From contig NZ_BJDW01000001.1 of NCBI RefSeq assembly GCF_005405345.1, forward strand, positions 235,607-299,606: a DNA stretch of 64,000 bases, in the 5' to 3' direction. Positions within the stretch are counted from its first letter, which is position 1. Each line of letters begins with the position of its first letter. Made by a program: the position numbers and the translations under genes. Positions 38,255-46,644 of the stretch are shown here, piece after piece. This stretch comes from Enterococcus viikkiensis. Its GTDB lineage: Bacteria; Bacillota; Bacilli; Lactobacillales; Enterococcaceae. The notes beneath the pieces are model-generated. The model did not search any database and was not told the origin of the DNA. It worked only from the letters and a program-made list of their open reading frames with translations.

Positions 38255-38317
38255 CCTTACATCCCTCCATGTGTGATCATTATAAAAGTCCTTCAAATAA
38301 ATCGGTAGCAATTTGCT

Positions 38318-38680
38318 TCAATCGAACAGATGAGAATCCAATAGATAGGTAATCTGGTACTTCTCAGCCAATTTTTTTAAATACGGCAACGCGAAATCTT
38401 CCGTCTCATTCAGTCTATCCAAACGACGAAAAAACTCCCCTCTTTCTTCCTTACTGGCGATTTTTTTGAAATACCCCCAAACATGTTCGTAGGCATTTCT
38501 CTGAGCTTTGACGTTGACCGGCAGTGTTTTGACATGTTCAATCCGCTGATAAAAAAGTTGTGCTTTTTCTTCACTCCAGTGGTTACCCGAAAAAAGCTGA
38601 CGAATCACCAAATAGTCTTCCTGAGAGCGAGCCATCACAAAATATTTCCAACGCGCCCATTCCTTTTGCTGTTCTTCCAT
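38318..38680 (-). CDS. YbgA family (DUF1722) protein
   Basis: The protein has 120 aa, a stand-alone DUF1722 domain. Signature parts are EWARWKYFVMARSQEDYLVIRQLFSGN, NAYEHVWGYFKK and LPYLKKLAEKYQITYLLDSHLF. In E. coli the domain accompanies DUF523 and photolyase genes; function is unknown. GAGGTGAG lies before the ATG and overlaps the stop of a 28-codon frame at 38690-38776. It is followed 63 bases later by the oxidoreductase on the same strand. Confidence 0.82.
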   Translation of the reverse strand: MEEQQKEWARWKYFVMARSQEDYLVIRQLFSGNHWSEEKAQLFYQRIEHVKTLPVNVKAQRNAYEHVWGYFKKIASKEERGEFFRRLDRLNETEDFALPYLKKLAEKYQITYLLDSHLFD

Positions 38681-38689
38681 CCACTCACC

Positions 38690-38776
38690 TCAGGCTAAGG
38701 GTAACATCAGTTGGGCGAGATGTTGGAAAAAATGCTCAGCTTCTGGATAGCAAGATAGGTCGCTATCTTTTTTCAT
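38690..38776 (-). CDS. Possible 28-codon ORF ahead of the YbgA-like gene
   Basis: MKKDSDLSCYPEAEHFFQHL begins this frame and LAQLMLPLA-like residues end it. Its TGA overlaps the ribosome site of the next gene (TGAGGTGAG). That arrangement fits translational coupling, and the composition is coding-like. The upstream edge abuts the tandem repeat at 38785. It may instead be the tail of a gene cut by the repeat. Confidence 0.25.
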   Translation of the reverse strand: MKKDSDLSCYPEAEHFFQHLAQLMLPLA

Positions 38777-38784
38777 ACGCAAAT

Positions 38785-39176
38785 CATCCCACTAAACTTT
38801 TCGAACAATGACTTAGTGATACATTTATTTTTCTGCACCATTCGTATTACCTGCAAAAAGTGGGACTGACAGCTATTTCATTTTTAAGGAACCCATTTTT
38901 TCCTCCGAAAAAGATGAGTCTTATCTTCCTTCGCATGTCATCCCACTAAACTTTTCGAACAATGACTTAGTGATACATTTATTTTTCTGCACCATTCGTA
39001 TTACCTGCAAAAAGTGGGACTGACAGCTATTTCATTTTTAAGGAACTCATTTTTTCCTCCGAAAAAGATGAGTCTTATCTTCCTTCGCATGTCATCCCAC
39101 TAAACTTTTCGAACAATGACTTAGTGATACATTTATTTTTCTGCACCATTCGTATTATCTGCAAAAAGTGGGACTG
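38785..39176. repeat. Tandem repeat, about 2.5 copies of a 154-bp unit
   Basis: CATCCCACTAAAC recurs at 38785, 38939 and 39093, exactly 154 bases apart, with almost no differences between copies. Each begins TGTCATCCCACT (weaker in copy 1), and 84 bases on has AGTGGGACTGACA, an imperfect inverted repeat that could fold the first part into a stem. The spacer contains a second hairpin (ACTCATTTTTTCC and GAAAAAGATGAGT). ATTCGTATTA in each copy is the complement of the TAATACGAAT seen in the 6.2-6.6 kb repeat. It fills the gap between the YbgA-like and aldolase genes. Confidence 0.93.
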
Positions 39177-39177
39177 A

Positions 39178-39208
39178 CAAAAAACAGACAGATTTCTCTG
39201 TCTGTTTG
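39178..39208 (-). terminator. Terminator of the aldolase gene
   Basis: Minus strand: AAACAGACAGA, loop GAAA, TCTGTCTGTTT, then more T. It sits at the edge of the tandem repeat. Confidence 0.85.
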
Positions 39209-39214
39209 CGGGAT

Positions 39215-39895
39215 TTATAAATCAGAAATGGTGGTTCCTTCACCGAAACTTGTTTCCCAATCGGCGGTAAAATCGGTAACCGCTTGAGCAATTGACGGCA
39301 TCGCTAAGGCTTGTTGAATTATATCAACCCCCATCGTTGCTGCTTGGCTGCCATTCTCTAAGGCTGCGTTGACTTGTCCGACATTTTTAAAGCTGGCTGC
39401 CAAAATTTTTGTCGCACTCTTTGTCCGGGCGATTTCTTCCGCCATTTCAAAAATCGCTTCTCGCGGATCGATATTCAAATTTTCCATTCGATTGAAATAC
39501 GGCGCGATATAATCAGCCCCCGCCGCAATTGCCAGATAGGCTTGGAATTTCGTATAGATGGCGGTTGCGGTCACATTGACTCCGCGACGTTTTAATTCTT
39601 TGATCGCTTTTAAGCCGGGTTCGTTGACTGGAATTTTAATGAAAACTTTTTGATCAATATTGGCTAAAATTTTTTCAGCATCCTTGATAATTCCTTCATA
39701 ATCTTGAGCTACGACTTGTACATGCAATGAACGATGTTCGCCGATAATACCGCGAATTTCCTTCATGTGTTGGAAGAAATCAATTTTCCCTTCTTTTTTT
39801 ACGATAGACGGATTAGAAGTAACTCCGGCGATTGGTAAAACATCCGAAAAATTTTTAATTTCAACGAGGTTCGCTGTATCTAACATAAATTCCAT
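39215..39895 (-). CDS. Transaldolase-like / fructose-6-phosphate aldolase
   Basis: The protein has 226 aa, the short transaldolase class. MEFMLDTANLVEIKNFSDVL, GVTSNPSIVKKEG, the Schiff-base Lys87 in VFIKIPVNEPGL and VNVTATAIYTKFQA are conserved. The ADYIAPYFNRMEN segment also fits. It either cleaves fructose 6-phosphate or transfers dihydroxyacetone units. A SorC-type sugar-responsive regulator lies just upstream on the same strand, with a terminator between, so local control by that regulator is likely but not shown. Confidence 0.88.
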   Translation of the reverse strand: MEFMLDTANLVEIKNFSDVLPIAGVTSNPSIVKKEGKIDFFQHMKEIRGIIGEHRSLHVQVVAQDYEGIIKDAEKILANIDQKVFIKIPVNEPGLKAIKELKRRGVNVTATAIYTKFQAYLAIAAGADYIAPYFNRMENLNIDPREAIFEMAEEIARTKSATKILAASFKNVGQVNAALENGSQAATMGVDIIQQALAMPSIAQAVTDFTADWETSFGEGTTISDL

Positions 39896-39968
39896 TGAAA
39901 AAATCCCCTTTACTATTTTCTATAAGTTAAGCATAGCATCCTGCCCCAATTATTTCCGTATCCTCCAA

Positions 39969-40008
39969 ACAAAAAAAGGTGAAAAGCGTTCGTTCAAGCC
40001 TTTCACCT
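39969..40008 (-). terminator. Terminator after the SorC-family gene
   Basis: Minus strand: AAAGGTGAAAGGCTT and its partner with GCTTTTCACCTTT, then further T. It lies between the regulator and the aldolase. Confidence 0.8.
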
Positions 40009-40056
40009 TTGAATCTTCTTTATTTTTCGCACAGATGTGCATATTGAATAAAAAAA

Positions 40057-41013
40057 CTACATTCGCTGACTAATCCGTAAAATTTCTTCCGCTGTTTCTT
40101 GATCCGTGATTAAGGTATTGAGATAGCCCTTTTGCAGCAAAGGAATGATCGAGCGAGCTTTGGAGCGGCCACGAGCGATTCCAACTGATTGGGGTACTTT
40201 TGCCAATTCTTCTAATTGCAGTCCAATCGTCCGCTGATTCAACGAACCATCCAGCGCCTTACCATAGCTATCATAAAAACGACAGCAGCAATCGCCAATA
40301 GCTTCTCGTAATTTCAACTCTTCAAAATCCGCTGTTGTCAATAAATCCCGCCATTGACTTTTTTGATAGCTCAACGGTCCGCCAATTCCGACGATCGCCA
40401 TATCTAGTCGTTGCCAGCAGTCCTTTAATTCATAGAAATATTTTGAGTTCACGATTCCTTCCGCCAATGCTTTCGTTTCTTGGATCACAGAAGCATTGAT
40501 AAATACGCTTTGGCCATTTAATTTCCGTGCTAACTCGTAGACGAGGGTATTAACGTGATAACGCGAATTAATATGACTCGGTCCACCCGCCACAGGTACA
40601 ACAACGACTTTGCTTAATTGTTTCGGTTCAATTTTATTAATCGCGTTGCCAACACTAGCCCCCCAAGAAAGACCCACCACCAGCTCATCCGTCAATTGTC
40701 GCCGCAGCCAAGCACCGGCTACTTCTGACAGTCGTTTCTCTTTGTCCTCTTCACTAGCATCTTGCTCATTAGAAACTAGCTCCACGGCTTTTAATGCAAA
40801 TTTTTGCTTCAACTTTTCTTCCAATTCAAACAACGCAGAATCAAAATGATTGATCTTGATTTCAACGATCCCTTTTTTTTTTGCTTGGCTGATCATTCGG
40901 CTGACTGTCGTGCGATAGATCGATAATTCTTTGGCAATCTGAGCCTGTGTAAGCTCTTGTTCGTAGTACATATAAGCGACTTTGGCTAATAGTTTTTGCT
41001 TGTCCTCTTTCAT
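40057..41013 (-). CDS. SorC/CggR-family transcriptional regulator
   Basis: The protein has 318 aa from the ATG at 41013, after GGAGGGAAG; the earlier in-frame ATG lacks a ribosome site. The N-terminal helix-turn-helix reads ELTQAQIAKELSIYRTTVSRMISQAKKKG. The sugar-phosphate-binding domain has VGLSWGASVGNAI, VVPVAGGPSHIN and MAIVGIGGPLSY. Members sense phosphorylated sugars. The adjacent aldolase gene is the likely target. It diverges from ebsC across 85 bases. Confidence 0.88.
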   Translation of the reverse strand: MKEDKQKLLAKVAYMYYEQELTQAQIAKELSIYRTTVSRMISQAKKKGIVEIKINHFDSALFELEEKLKQKFALKAVELVSNEQDASEEDKEKRLSEVAGAWLRRQLTDELVVGLSWGASVGNAINKIEPKQLSKVVVVPVAGGPSHINSRYHVNTLVYELARKLNGQSVFINASVIQETKALAEGIVNSKYFYELKDCWQRLDMAIVGIGGPLSYQKSQWRDLLTTADFEELKLREAIGDCCCRFYDSYGKALDGSLNQRTIGLQLEELAKVPQSVGIARGRSKARSIIPLLQKGYLNTLITDQETAEEILRISQRM

Positions 41014-41097
41014 GTTGCTTCCCTCCTTGCTGGACATTTTATTTACCTGTTCCCGAAAAGCGTGTATCATTCTAATTAACGAATGGAGGAGAGCTCA

Positions 41098-41595
41098 ATG
41101 TCTATCGAAACCACAAAGGCCTTTTTCTCACAATATGAAATGACTGATCGGATCCACGAATTTCCCGTTTCTAGCGCAACCGTTGAGCTGGCTGCTAAAG
41201 CCTTGAATTGCCCACCGGAATTAATCGCGAAAACGATGTCTTTCACACTGAAAAAGAGTGACAAAACAATTGTAATCGTGATTGCCGGGGATGCAAAGAT
41301 TGATAATAGCAAATACAAAGCGACCTTTAATGAACGTGCCACGATGGTAAAAGCCGCTCAAGTCGAAGAGGCGATCGGTCATCCTGTTGGCGGCGTTTGT
41401 CCTTTTGCCCTCAAGGCTGACGTTGACGTTTATCTTGACGAATCGTTGCAGCGTTTTGAACGAGTCTTTCCCGCCTGTGGCAGTCCCAACAGTGCGATCG
41501 AGCTAACGATACCTGAATTAGAAACCTATAGTCGTTATAAAAAATGGATCGATGTCTGCAAAAACTGGCAAGAAAATAAACGGTCATTGATTTGA
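41098..41595 (+). CDS. YbaK/EbsC-family aminoacyl-tRNA deacylase
   Basis: The protein has 165 aa from the ATG at 41098, five bases after GGAGGAG; the ATG at 41083 precedes that site. Conserved parts are SSATVELAAKALNCPPELIAKTMSF, a catalytic-type Lys in KYKATF, and GHPVGGVCPFALK. YbaK-like proteins hydrolyse mischarged tRNA (for example Cys-tRNA-Pro). EbsC is the name used in Enterococcus for a relative. The exact substrate here is not known. Confidence 0.88.
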   Translation: MSIETTKAFFSQYEMTDRIHEFPVSSATVELAAKALNCPPELIAKTMSFTLKKSDKTIVIVIAGDAKIDNSKYKATFNERATMVKAAQVEEAIGHPVGGVCPFALKADVDVYLDESLQRFERVFPACGSPNSAIELTIPELETYSRYKKWIDVCKNWQENKRSLI

Positions 41596-41623
41596 GAATA
41601 CCCTTTTGTTGAACGCCCCATCG

Positions 41624-41731
41624 TCACAAACGATCTGAAGAAGGACGAAATTGGGCCGAATCTTTGCCTAATGTACGATAGGCTTTTTTAGTTGCGACGA
41701 TTCGTGGATCATTCTTAATCCTTTCAAGCAT
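41624..41731 (-). pseudogene. Small frame with coding-like content, probable gene relic
   Basis: A 35-codon frame starting ATG at 41731 (GAGGG before it) encodes MLERIKNDPRIV...AYRTLGKDSAQF and ends RPSSDRL. The same frame further upstream (about 41763-41858) encodes LELKQLGILVACTVIEF and TNQDVQPAIGKSG but is broken by several stops between. This looks like the decayed remains of one gene. I do not recognise it. The rest of the 417-base gap 41596-42012 holds only AT-rich sequence and the ribosome site of the next gene. Confidence 0.3.
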
Positions 41732-42012
41732 CCCTCAAGCTTATTTTTTTTAACAAAGGATTCAACCACTCTTACCGATAGCGGGTTGAACATCTTGATT
41801 CGTGAATTCGATTACTGTGCAGGCTACCAAAATTCCTAATTGCTTTAACTCCAACACTTTCCTTCTAGTTTAAACGTTTTCGCTAAAAAGCAAAAGGCTT
41901 CTTGTTACTGCTTGCAAAAAATCTTCGTTATAATGAGCAGTAGATAAACATAGATAAACCACTGAAGAACTATCAGCTTTCTAAAAAACGTACGAACAAG
42001 GAGGAATTTCAG

Positions 42013-42696
42013 ATGGAAATCACCTATCATGGCCATTCCATTCTTTCGATCGTCATGAAAGATGGTCAGAAACTATTAGTTGATCCATTTATTACCGGCA
42101 ATTCATTAACCGATCTGAAAGCAGATGAAGTCACGACAGATTGGATTTTAGTCACTCATGGTCACAGTGATCACATTGGCGATACGGTACCCATTGCTAA
42201 ACGAAATGATGCCACCGTGATCAGTATCGTCGAAGTGTGTTCTTTTGCAGAAAAGAACGGTGTAGAAAAGACTCACGGTATGAACATTGGCGGAAAATAT
42301 GATTTTCCATTTGGCCGCGTAAAAATGGTCCACGCGCAACACAGCTCCGGCTATGAAGTCGATGGACAAATGGTTTATATGGGCGAGCCCGCCGGCTTCA
42401 TTATCCAGGCTGAAGGAAAAACAATTTATCACGCCGGTGATACCTCGAATTTCGGCGACATGGCACTTTTCGGCGATGCTTTTGATATTGATGTAGCTTT
42501 CTTGCCGATTGGCGATAATTTTACGATGGGGCCTCATGAAGCTGCCAGCGCCGCAAAACGGCTGAAAGCCAAGCAAGTCGTGCCAATCCACTACAATACC
42601 TTTCCTGTCATCAAACAAGACCCTGAGGCCTTCGTTAGGCTTCTACCGGAAAGTGTTGGTAAGGTTTTAGCTGTTGGGGAAACGTTAGAACTATAA
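42013..42696 (+). CDS. Metal-dependent hydrolase, beta-lactamase fold (UPF0173)
   Basis: The protein has 227 aa. Metal ligands are in [18 protein letters not shown] (the HxHxDH motif), [19 protein letters not shown] and [10 protein letters not shown]. This matches the UPF0173 group of small MBL-fold hydrolases, whose substrates are unknown. AAGGAGGA precedes the ATG. It stands alone between the decayed region and the threonine aldolase-like gene. Confidence 0.92.
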   Translation: MEITYHGHSILSIVMKDGQKLLVDPFITGNSLTDLKADEVTTDWILVTHGHSDHIGDTVPIAKRNDATVISIVEVCSFAEKNGVEKTHGMNIGGKYDFPFGRVKMVHAQHSSGYEVDGQMVYMGEPAGFIIQAEGKTIYHAGDTSNFGDMALFGDAFDIDVAFLPIGDNFTMGPHEAASAAKRLKAKQVVPIHYNTFPVIKQDPEAFVRLLPESVGKVLAVGETLEL

Positions 42697-42797
42697 AATT
42701 CAACGGGCAGCTTATCTGCTTTCCGACTTGAGCCCTATAAATAAAGCTGTGCCTTCTCTAAAAATTCGTTATACTGATAGAAAAAGGGAGTTTGCCT

Positions 42798-43823
42798 ATG
42801 TTGAACTTTGAAAGTGATTATTTAGAAGGGGCCCATGAAAAAATTTTAGCCCGTTTGGTAGAAACCAATCAAGAAAAATTAAGCGGCTATGGGCGGGATA
42901 AATATTCTGCCTCTGCGATTAATAAAATCCGCCAAGCGACGCTTTGTCCTGAAGCTGAAATTTATTTTATTTCTGGTGGCACTTTAACCAACGCCTTAGT
43001 GATTGCTTCACTGTTAAAAAAACACGAGGGCGTTATCGCCCCTGAAACTGGACACATCACCACCCACGAGACCGGCGCCATCGAATTTTCCGGTCATAAA
43101 GTTTTAAGTTTGCCGCAAACCAACGGAAAAATTTCTGCGGGACAAATCCGCGAATATCTTGAACAATTTTGGGCAGATGACAATCGTGAATTCATGGTTT
43201 TTCCTGGAATGGTCTATCTCTCTCATCCTACCGAATACGGGACGCTCTATTCACAGACAGAATTAAAACTGATTTCTGAAGTTTGTCAGCAATACAAGAT
43301 CCCTTTATTTTTAGACGGTGCACGCTTAGGTTACGGCTTAGCCAGTCCTGAATCAGATTTAAGTTTGCCTCAGATCGCCGAATACTGTGATGTTTTTTAC
43401 ATTGGTGGAACAAAAGTCGGTGCGCTGTTAGGGGAAGCAATCGTCTTTACCAAAAAGAATACTCCCGATTATTTCATCGCCCACATGAAACAACAAGGCG
43501 CACTGTTAGCCAAAGGCCGTTTATTAGGACTGCAATTTGATACGCTGTTTACCAATCAACTGTATTTTCAGATCAGCCAGCACGCTATCGACATGGCAAT
43601 GCGTTTAAAGCAAGGGTTATTAGCAAACAATTATCGCTTTTATCTTGATTCCCCAACGAATCAGCAATTTGTTATTTTGGAAAACAAACAAATGGAAGAA
43701 CTCAAACAACACGTTGCCTTCAGCTTCTGGGAAAAATACGATGAGCAGCATACGGTGATTCGTTTCGCTACCAGTTGGGCAACGAAACAAACTGAGATCG
43801 ATGAATTATTGGCATTATTGTAA
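42798..43823 (+). CDS. Threonine aldolase / beta-eliminating lyase family PLP enzyme
   Basis: The protein has 341 aa from the ATG at 42798, seven bases after AAGGGAG; a TTG six bases earlier is less likely. A fold-type I PLP enzyme: YFISGGTLTNALVIASLL (cofactor phosphate loop), IAPETGHITTHETGAIEF, IPLFLDGARLGYGLA (Asp contacting the PLP ring) and the Schiff-base Lys in YIGGTKVGALLGEA. L-threonine aldolases split Thr into Gly and acetaldehyde; this subgroup may use other beta-hydroxy amino acids. Confidence 0.87.
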   Translation: MLNFESDYLEGAHEKILARLVETNQEKLSGYGRDKYSASAINKIRQATLCPEAEIYFISGGTLTNALVIASLLKKHEGVIAPETGHITTHETGAIEFSGHKVLSLPQTNGKISAGQIREYLEQFWADDNREFMVFPGMVYLSHPTEYGTLYSQTELKLISEVCQQYKIPLFLDGARLGYGLASPESDLSLPQIAEYCDVFYIGGTKVGALLGEAIVFTKKNTPDYFIAHMKQQGALLAKGRLLGLQFDTLFTNQLYFQISQHAIDMAMRLKQGLLANNYRFYLDSPTNQQFVILENKQMEELKQHVAFSFWEKYDEQHTVIRFATSWATKQTEIDELLALL

Positions 43824-43852
43824 ACGGCTTATCGTTAAAGCCGTTTTTTTAT
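43822..43852 (+). terminator. Terminator of the threonine aldolase-like gene
   Basis: AAACGGCTT, loop ATCGTTA, AAGCCGTTT, then TTTT. Confidence 0.85.
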
Positions 43853-43904
43853 TTCCCTGCTCTGGTGATCCTGTAACTTTTTAATTGTAGAACCGACAGC
43901 TAAC

Positions 43905-43935
43905 TAAAAAAAACTTCCGAGTCTCGGAAGTTTTA
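43905..43935 (-). terminator. Terminator of the PucR-family gene
   Basis: Minus strand: AAAACTTCCGA, loop GAC, TCGGAAGTTTT, then more T. It overlaps the stop codon. Confidence 0.85.
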
Positions 43936-45507
43936 AAGGTTGATCAAACGGTAGGTCAAACAAGCGATGTAGCATTCATAACTTTCTGAAAAACGCATTA
44001 CATTGTAGCCAAGTGCTTCGCTGATTTTTTTGATCCGATATTTTACTGTATTTTTATGGATAAACAGCTGCTCACTACAAATTTGAAAATCGGCTCCGGC
44101 ATCTAATAGAAAACTGCATAATGTCATTAACTGCTCTTTGCTATCTTTACTATTCATAATGGGACTTAACAGTGCTAGCGTCTCTTCGACTTCCGCCTCA
44201 CCCGATTGAATTAATTTATTGGCGTAAACGACTTGCCGAATCTCGCTAATAGAGAAACTTTTTTTCTCGTGAAATAGCTTTGGCAACTGCAACACAACTT
44301 CATTGACTAATTGGTAAGTCGTTCGTACATCAGTGGTATTGCGTAAACGAGGACACAAAACGATACTATCGATACTCTCTTTGTAGGGGCTGTTTTGAAT
44401 ATAGATCTCACCTAGTTCCAGCTCGGAATCATTGTGTCGATAATTTCCCAAGAGCACGATCAGTTGATCATCTAATATTTGAGTGACACACGTTTGATAA
44501 AACTTTGAAGCATAACTGAAAACGTCTTTCTTTAAGTTTTTTTCTTCTTTAAGATCGTTTAATTGCAAGAACCACATTAACTCGATTCCCTTCACATCAA
44601 TCTTCAATTGATTCGCCAAGCGATACATCTTTTCGCTTTCATCATTTAAAATTGCGTGAACTAGTGCCGCTTCATTGACCTCACCTTGCTTCTTTCCCCA
44701 TAAATTCAAAGCAACTTGCAGCAGTTCCACTGTTTGTTCGCATTCAGCTTCTGTCAATAGTTCATGTTCCTTTAACAAATAGAGAGAGAGAGGTCCGCTT
44801 TCCTTCTGATGAAGTTCCTTATAAAAAATAGAGAAATCATTTTTAAGCACTTGCTGGCCGTCCTCTACCGCGACTTTCCGTAATAAACGCTCTACATCAG
44901 TCGTAGAACTTCTCGGCCACTTGATTTGATTGGTTACTTCGTTGGTAGTATTCATCAAAACAATATTCGTCCGTAAAAGATCCGACACTAGTTTCAATGT
45001 AATATCCACCGTCCGTAAGTGCTCCGGCAACAAAGAGGCTTTCTCCAGTACTTCATTGACGATATTATCGGTCGGTCGTTTTTTTAAAATTTCTGCCATC
45101 AACTCAATGATCACTTCACTATATCGAATAGAACGATATCCTTTTGGCATTTGAATAATAATAAAACCTAACGCTTGAGCCGTTTCTAAAACTTTAGGGG
45201 CGATTTGCGGCAAAACCGTTCCAACATTACATAAAATGATCCCAATACCGCCCATTCGCTGTAATTGGCAAATCGTTGCACACTGCTTGTCGATGTCCTC
45301 TCTGATGCTAAAAAAAGAAGTCAGTGCCAACTCACCAGTATGGTATTCATTCAATTCGAAATGTTCCTTACAGTATGCCATATCGGCGATCTCTAAAAAA
45401 GAGAGCGATGTTACCGTCTGACTTAAATTATTATGTCCCGTCAACACCAGGGCCTCTCTTAAAGAAGGCAACAATAACAAATCCTTTATTTTAGCTCCCA
45501 ATCTCAT
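43933..45507 (-). CDS. PucR-family transcriptional regulator
   Basis: The protein has 524 aa. The N-terminal PucR domain (LKDLLLLPSLREALVLTGHNN-like; VTSLSFLEIADMAYC; GELALTSFFSIREDID; GGIGIILCNVG) is followed by a diverged central region. The C-terminal helix-turn-helix reads LLDAGADFQICSEQLFIHKNTVKYRIKKISEALG. Relatives regulate purine or amino-acid catabolism. No catabolic operon flanks it, so its target is unknown. AGGAGGG precedes the ATG. Confidence 0.88.
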   Translation of the reverse strand: MRLGAKIKDLLLLPSLREALVLTGHNNLSQTVTSLSFLEIADMAYCKEHFELNEYHTGELALTSFFSIREDIDKQCATICQLQRMGGIGIILCNVGTVLPQIAPKVLETAQALGFIIIQMPKGYRSIRYSEVIIELMAEILKKRPTDNIVNEVLEKASLLPEHLRTVDITLKLVSDLLRTNIVLMNTTNEVTNQIKWPRSSTTDVERLLRKVAVEDGQQVLKNDFSIFYKELHQKESGPLSLYLLKEHELLTEAECEQTVELLQVALNLWGKKQGEVNEAALVHAILNDESEKMYRLANQLKIDVKGIELMWFLQLNDLKEEKNLKKDVFSYASKFYQTCVTQILDDQLIVLLGNYRHNDSELELGEIYIQNSPYKESIDSIVLCPRLRNTTDVRTTYQLVNEVVLQLPKLFHEKKSFSISEIRQVVYANKLIQSGEAEVEETLALLSPIMNSKDSKEQLMTLCSFLLDAGADFQICSEQLFIHKNTVKYRIKKISEALGYNVMRFSESYECYIACLTYRLINL

Positions 45508-45610
45508 CCCTCCTAAGGATTTTCACATCAAATTTTGTTTTTCCTCTAACATTAGCAGATTCACTTTTCCTTGTCTATTCTATTTTTCTTATTCAGCCAA
45601 ATTATTTTAG

Positions 45611-45650
45611 TAAAAAAAACTCGTGACAAAAATATTGTCACAAGTTCTAT
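45611..45650 (-). terminator. Terminator after the clpP paralogue
   Basis: Minus strand: AACTTGTGACAA, loop, TTGTCACGAGTT, then seven T. Confidence 0.85.
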
Positions 45651-45722
45651 TTATAAATAACTGGCAGTCCAATAGTAGCTTCTTTGGCCCTAAGCCGAAT
45701 CCTTCTGCCACGACTTCTGGTC

Positions 45723-46310
45723 TTATTTAACTGCTGATTCTGATTCTACGATTTTATTGACGATGCCGTAGTCCTTCGCTTCTTCAGCCGAAAGCCAGAA
45801 GTTGCGGTCGGTATCTTTTTCAATTTTTTCCAAAGTTTGACCGGTTGCTTTGGCGATTAATTTATTCACCCGTTTGCGCATCCGTAAAATTTCTTTGGCT
45901 TCAATTTGAATTTCGGTTGATTGCCCTTGCACGCCACCAGCTGGTTGATGAATCATGTAGCGCGTATTCGGCAAGCTGTAACGATCTTCTTTATCCGCCG
46001 CCAAATAAATCGTGATCCCCGCACTTGCTACCCAGCCGGTTCCGATCACTTTTACTTTTGGTTTGATAAATTTAATGACGTCGTGGATCGTATCACCGGA
46101 CTCCACATGACCACCTTGGCTATTAATAAACATTGTAATTGGTTCTTCACTAGCAGATGATAAATAAAGCAGCTGTTCAGTCACCGTTTTGGCCAACTCT
46201 TGTGTGATCTCGCCATAAATCAAAATCGTCCGTTGTTTCAATAATTTTAAGAGCATTGGATTTTGTTCCTCTGGTTTTGGTGTATCGGCTTCTGCAAAAA
46301 GATGATTCAT
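45723..46310 (-). CDS. ClpP-family protease subunit, variant catalytic triad
   Basis: The protein has 195 aa and a ClpP fold: [19 protein letters not shown], nucleophile Ser96 in TGWVASAGI (housekeeping ClpP has GQAASMG), His121 in YMIHQPAGG. At the third triad position the canonical T-[ED]-R-D is TDRN, giving Asn170. Listeria ClpP1, a second ClpP, also has Asn there; this gene may be its counterpart. It probably assembles into or modulates ClpP rings with Clp ATPases. GAGGAGGAA lies before the ATG. It is not the housekeeping clpP. Confidence 0.88.
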   Translation of the reverse strand: MNHLFAEADTPKPEEQNPMLLKLLKQRTILIYGEITQELAKTVTEQLLYLSSASEEPITMFINSQGGHVESGDTIHDVIKFIKPKVKVIGTGWVASAGITIYLAADKEDRYSLPNTRYMIHQPAGGVQGQSTEIQIEAKEILRMRKRVNKLIAKATGQTLEKIEKDTDRNFWLSAEEAKDYGIVNKIVESESAVK

Positions 46311-46410
46311 AAAAAAATTCCTCCTCGTTTTCTAAGACCTCTCCTTTAGTATAGCCAAAAAAAATTAGAATGAACAGAAAGAGCCTCTGGCTAGCTGACT
46401 CACTAAAGTG

Positions 46411-46530
46411 ATGAAAAGCTGTGGTAAACTAACCAAAAGACTGTTGATTATTGCTGAGCTTTGGCGAATATTTTTTTATTTTAGCAAAGCATTCATTTTT
46501 ATTGGCACTATTTATTTTTTTATGGGATGA
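46411..46530 (+). CDS. Possible 39-residue membrane peptide
   Basis: The frame opens MKSCGKLTKRLLIIAELW and continues with a hydrophobic C-terminal half (AFIFIGTIYFFMG). The ribosome site (AAAGTG) is weak and the region is AT-rich, so chance is possible. A further 13-codon GTG frame (46565-46603) after GGAAGGGG lies between it and the permease. These are the only items in the 334-base gap 46311-46644. Confidence 0.22.
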   Translation: MKSCGKLTKRLLIIAELWRIFFYFSKAFIFIGTIYFFMG

Positions 46531-46644
46531 TAGATCGTATTTGTAAAAAAGGAAGGGGATCTTCGTGGCTTATCGAAACAAGCCTCCGTCATCTGCCCGT
46601 TAAAATAATCTGGTTTCTATTATTTTACTGAAGGAGCAATTTAC

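Noticed and set aside
38785..39176. CRISPR-like array
   Set aside because: The 154-bp units repeat in full, with no short repeat and variable spacer pattern and no cas genes nearby.
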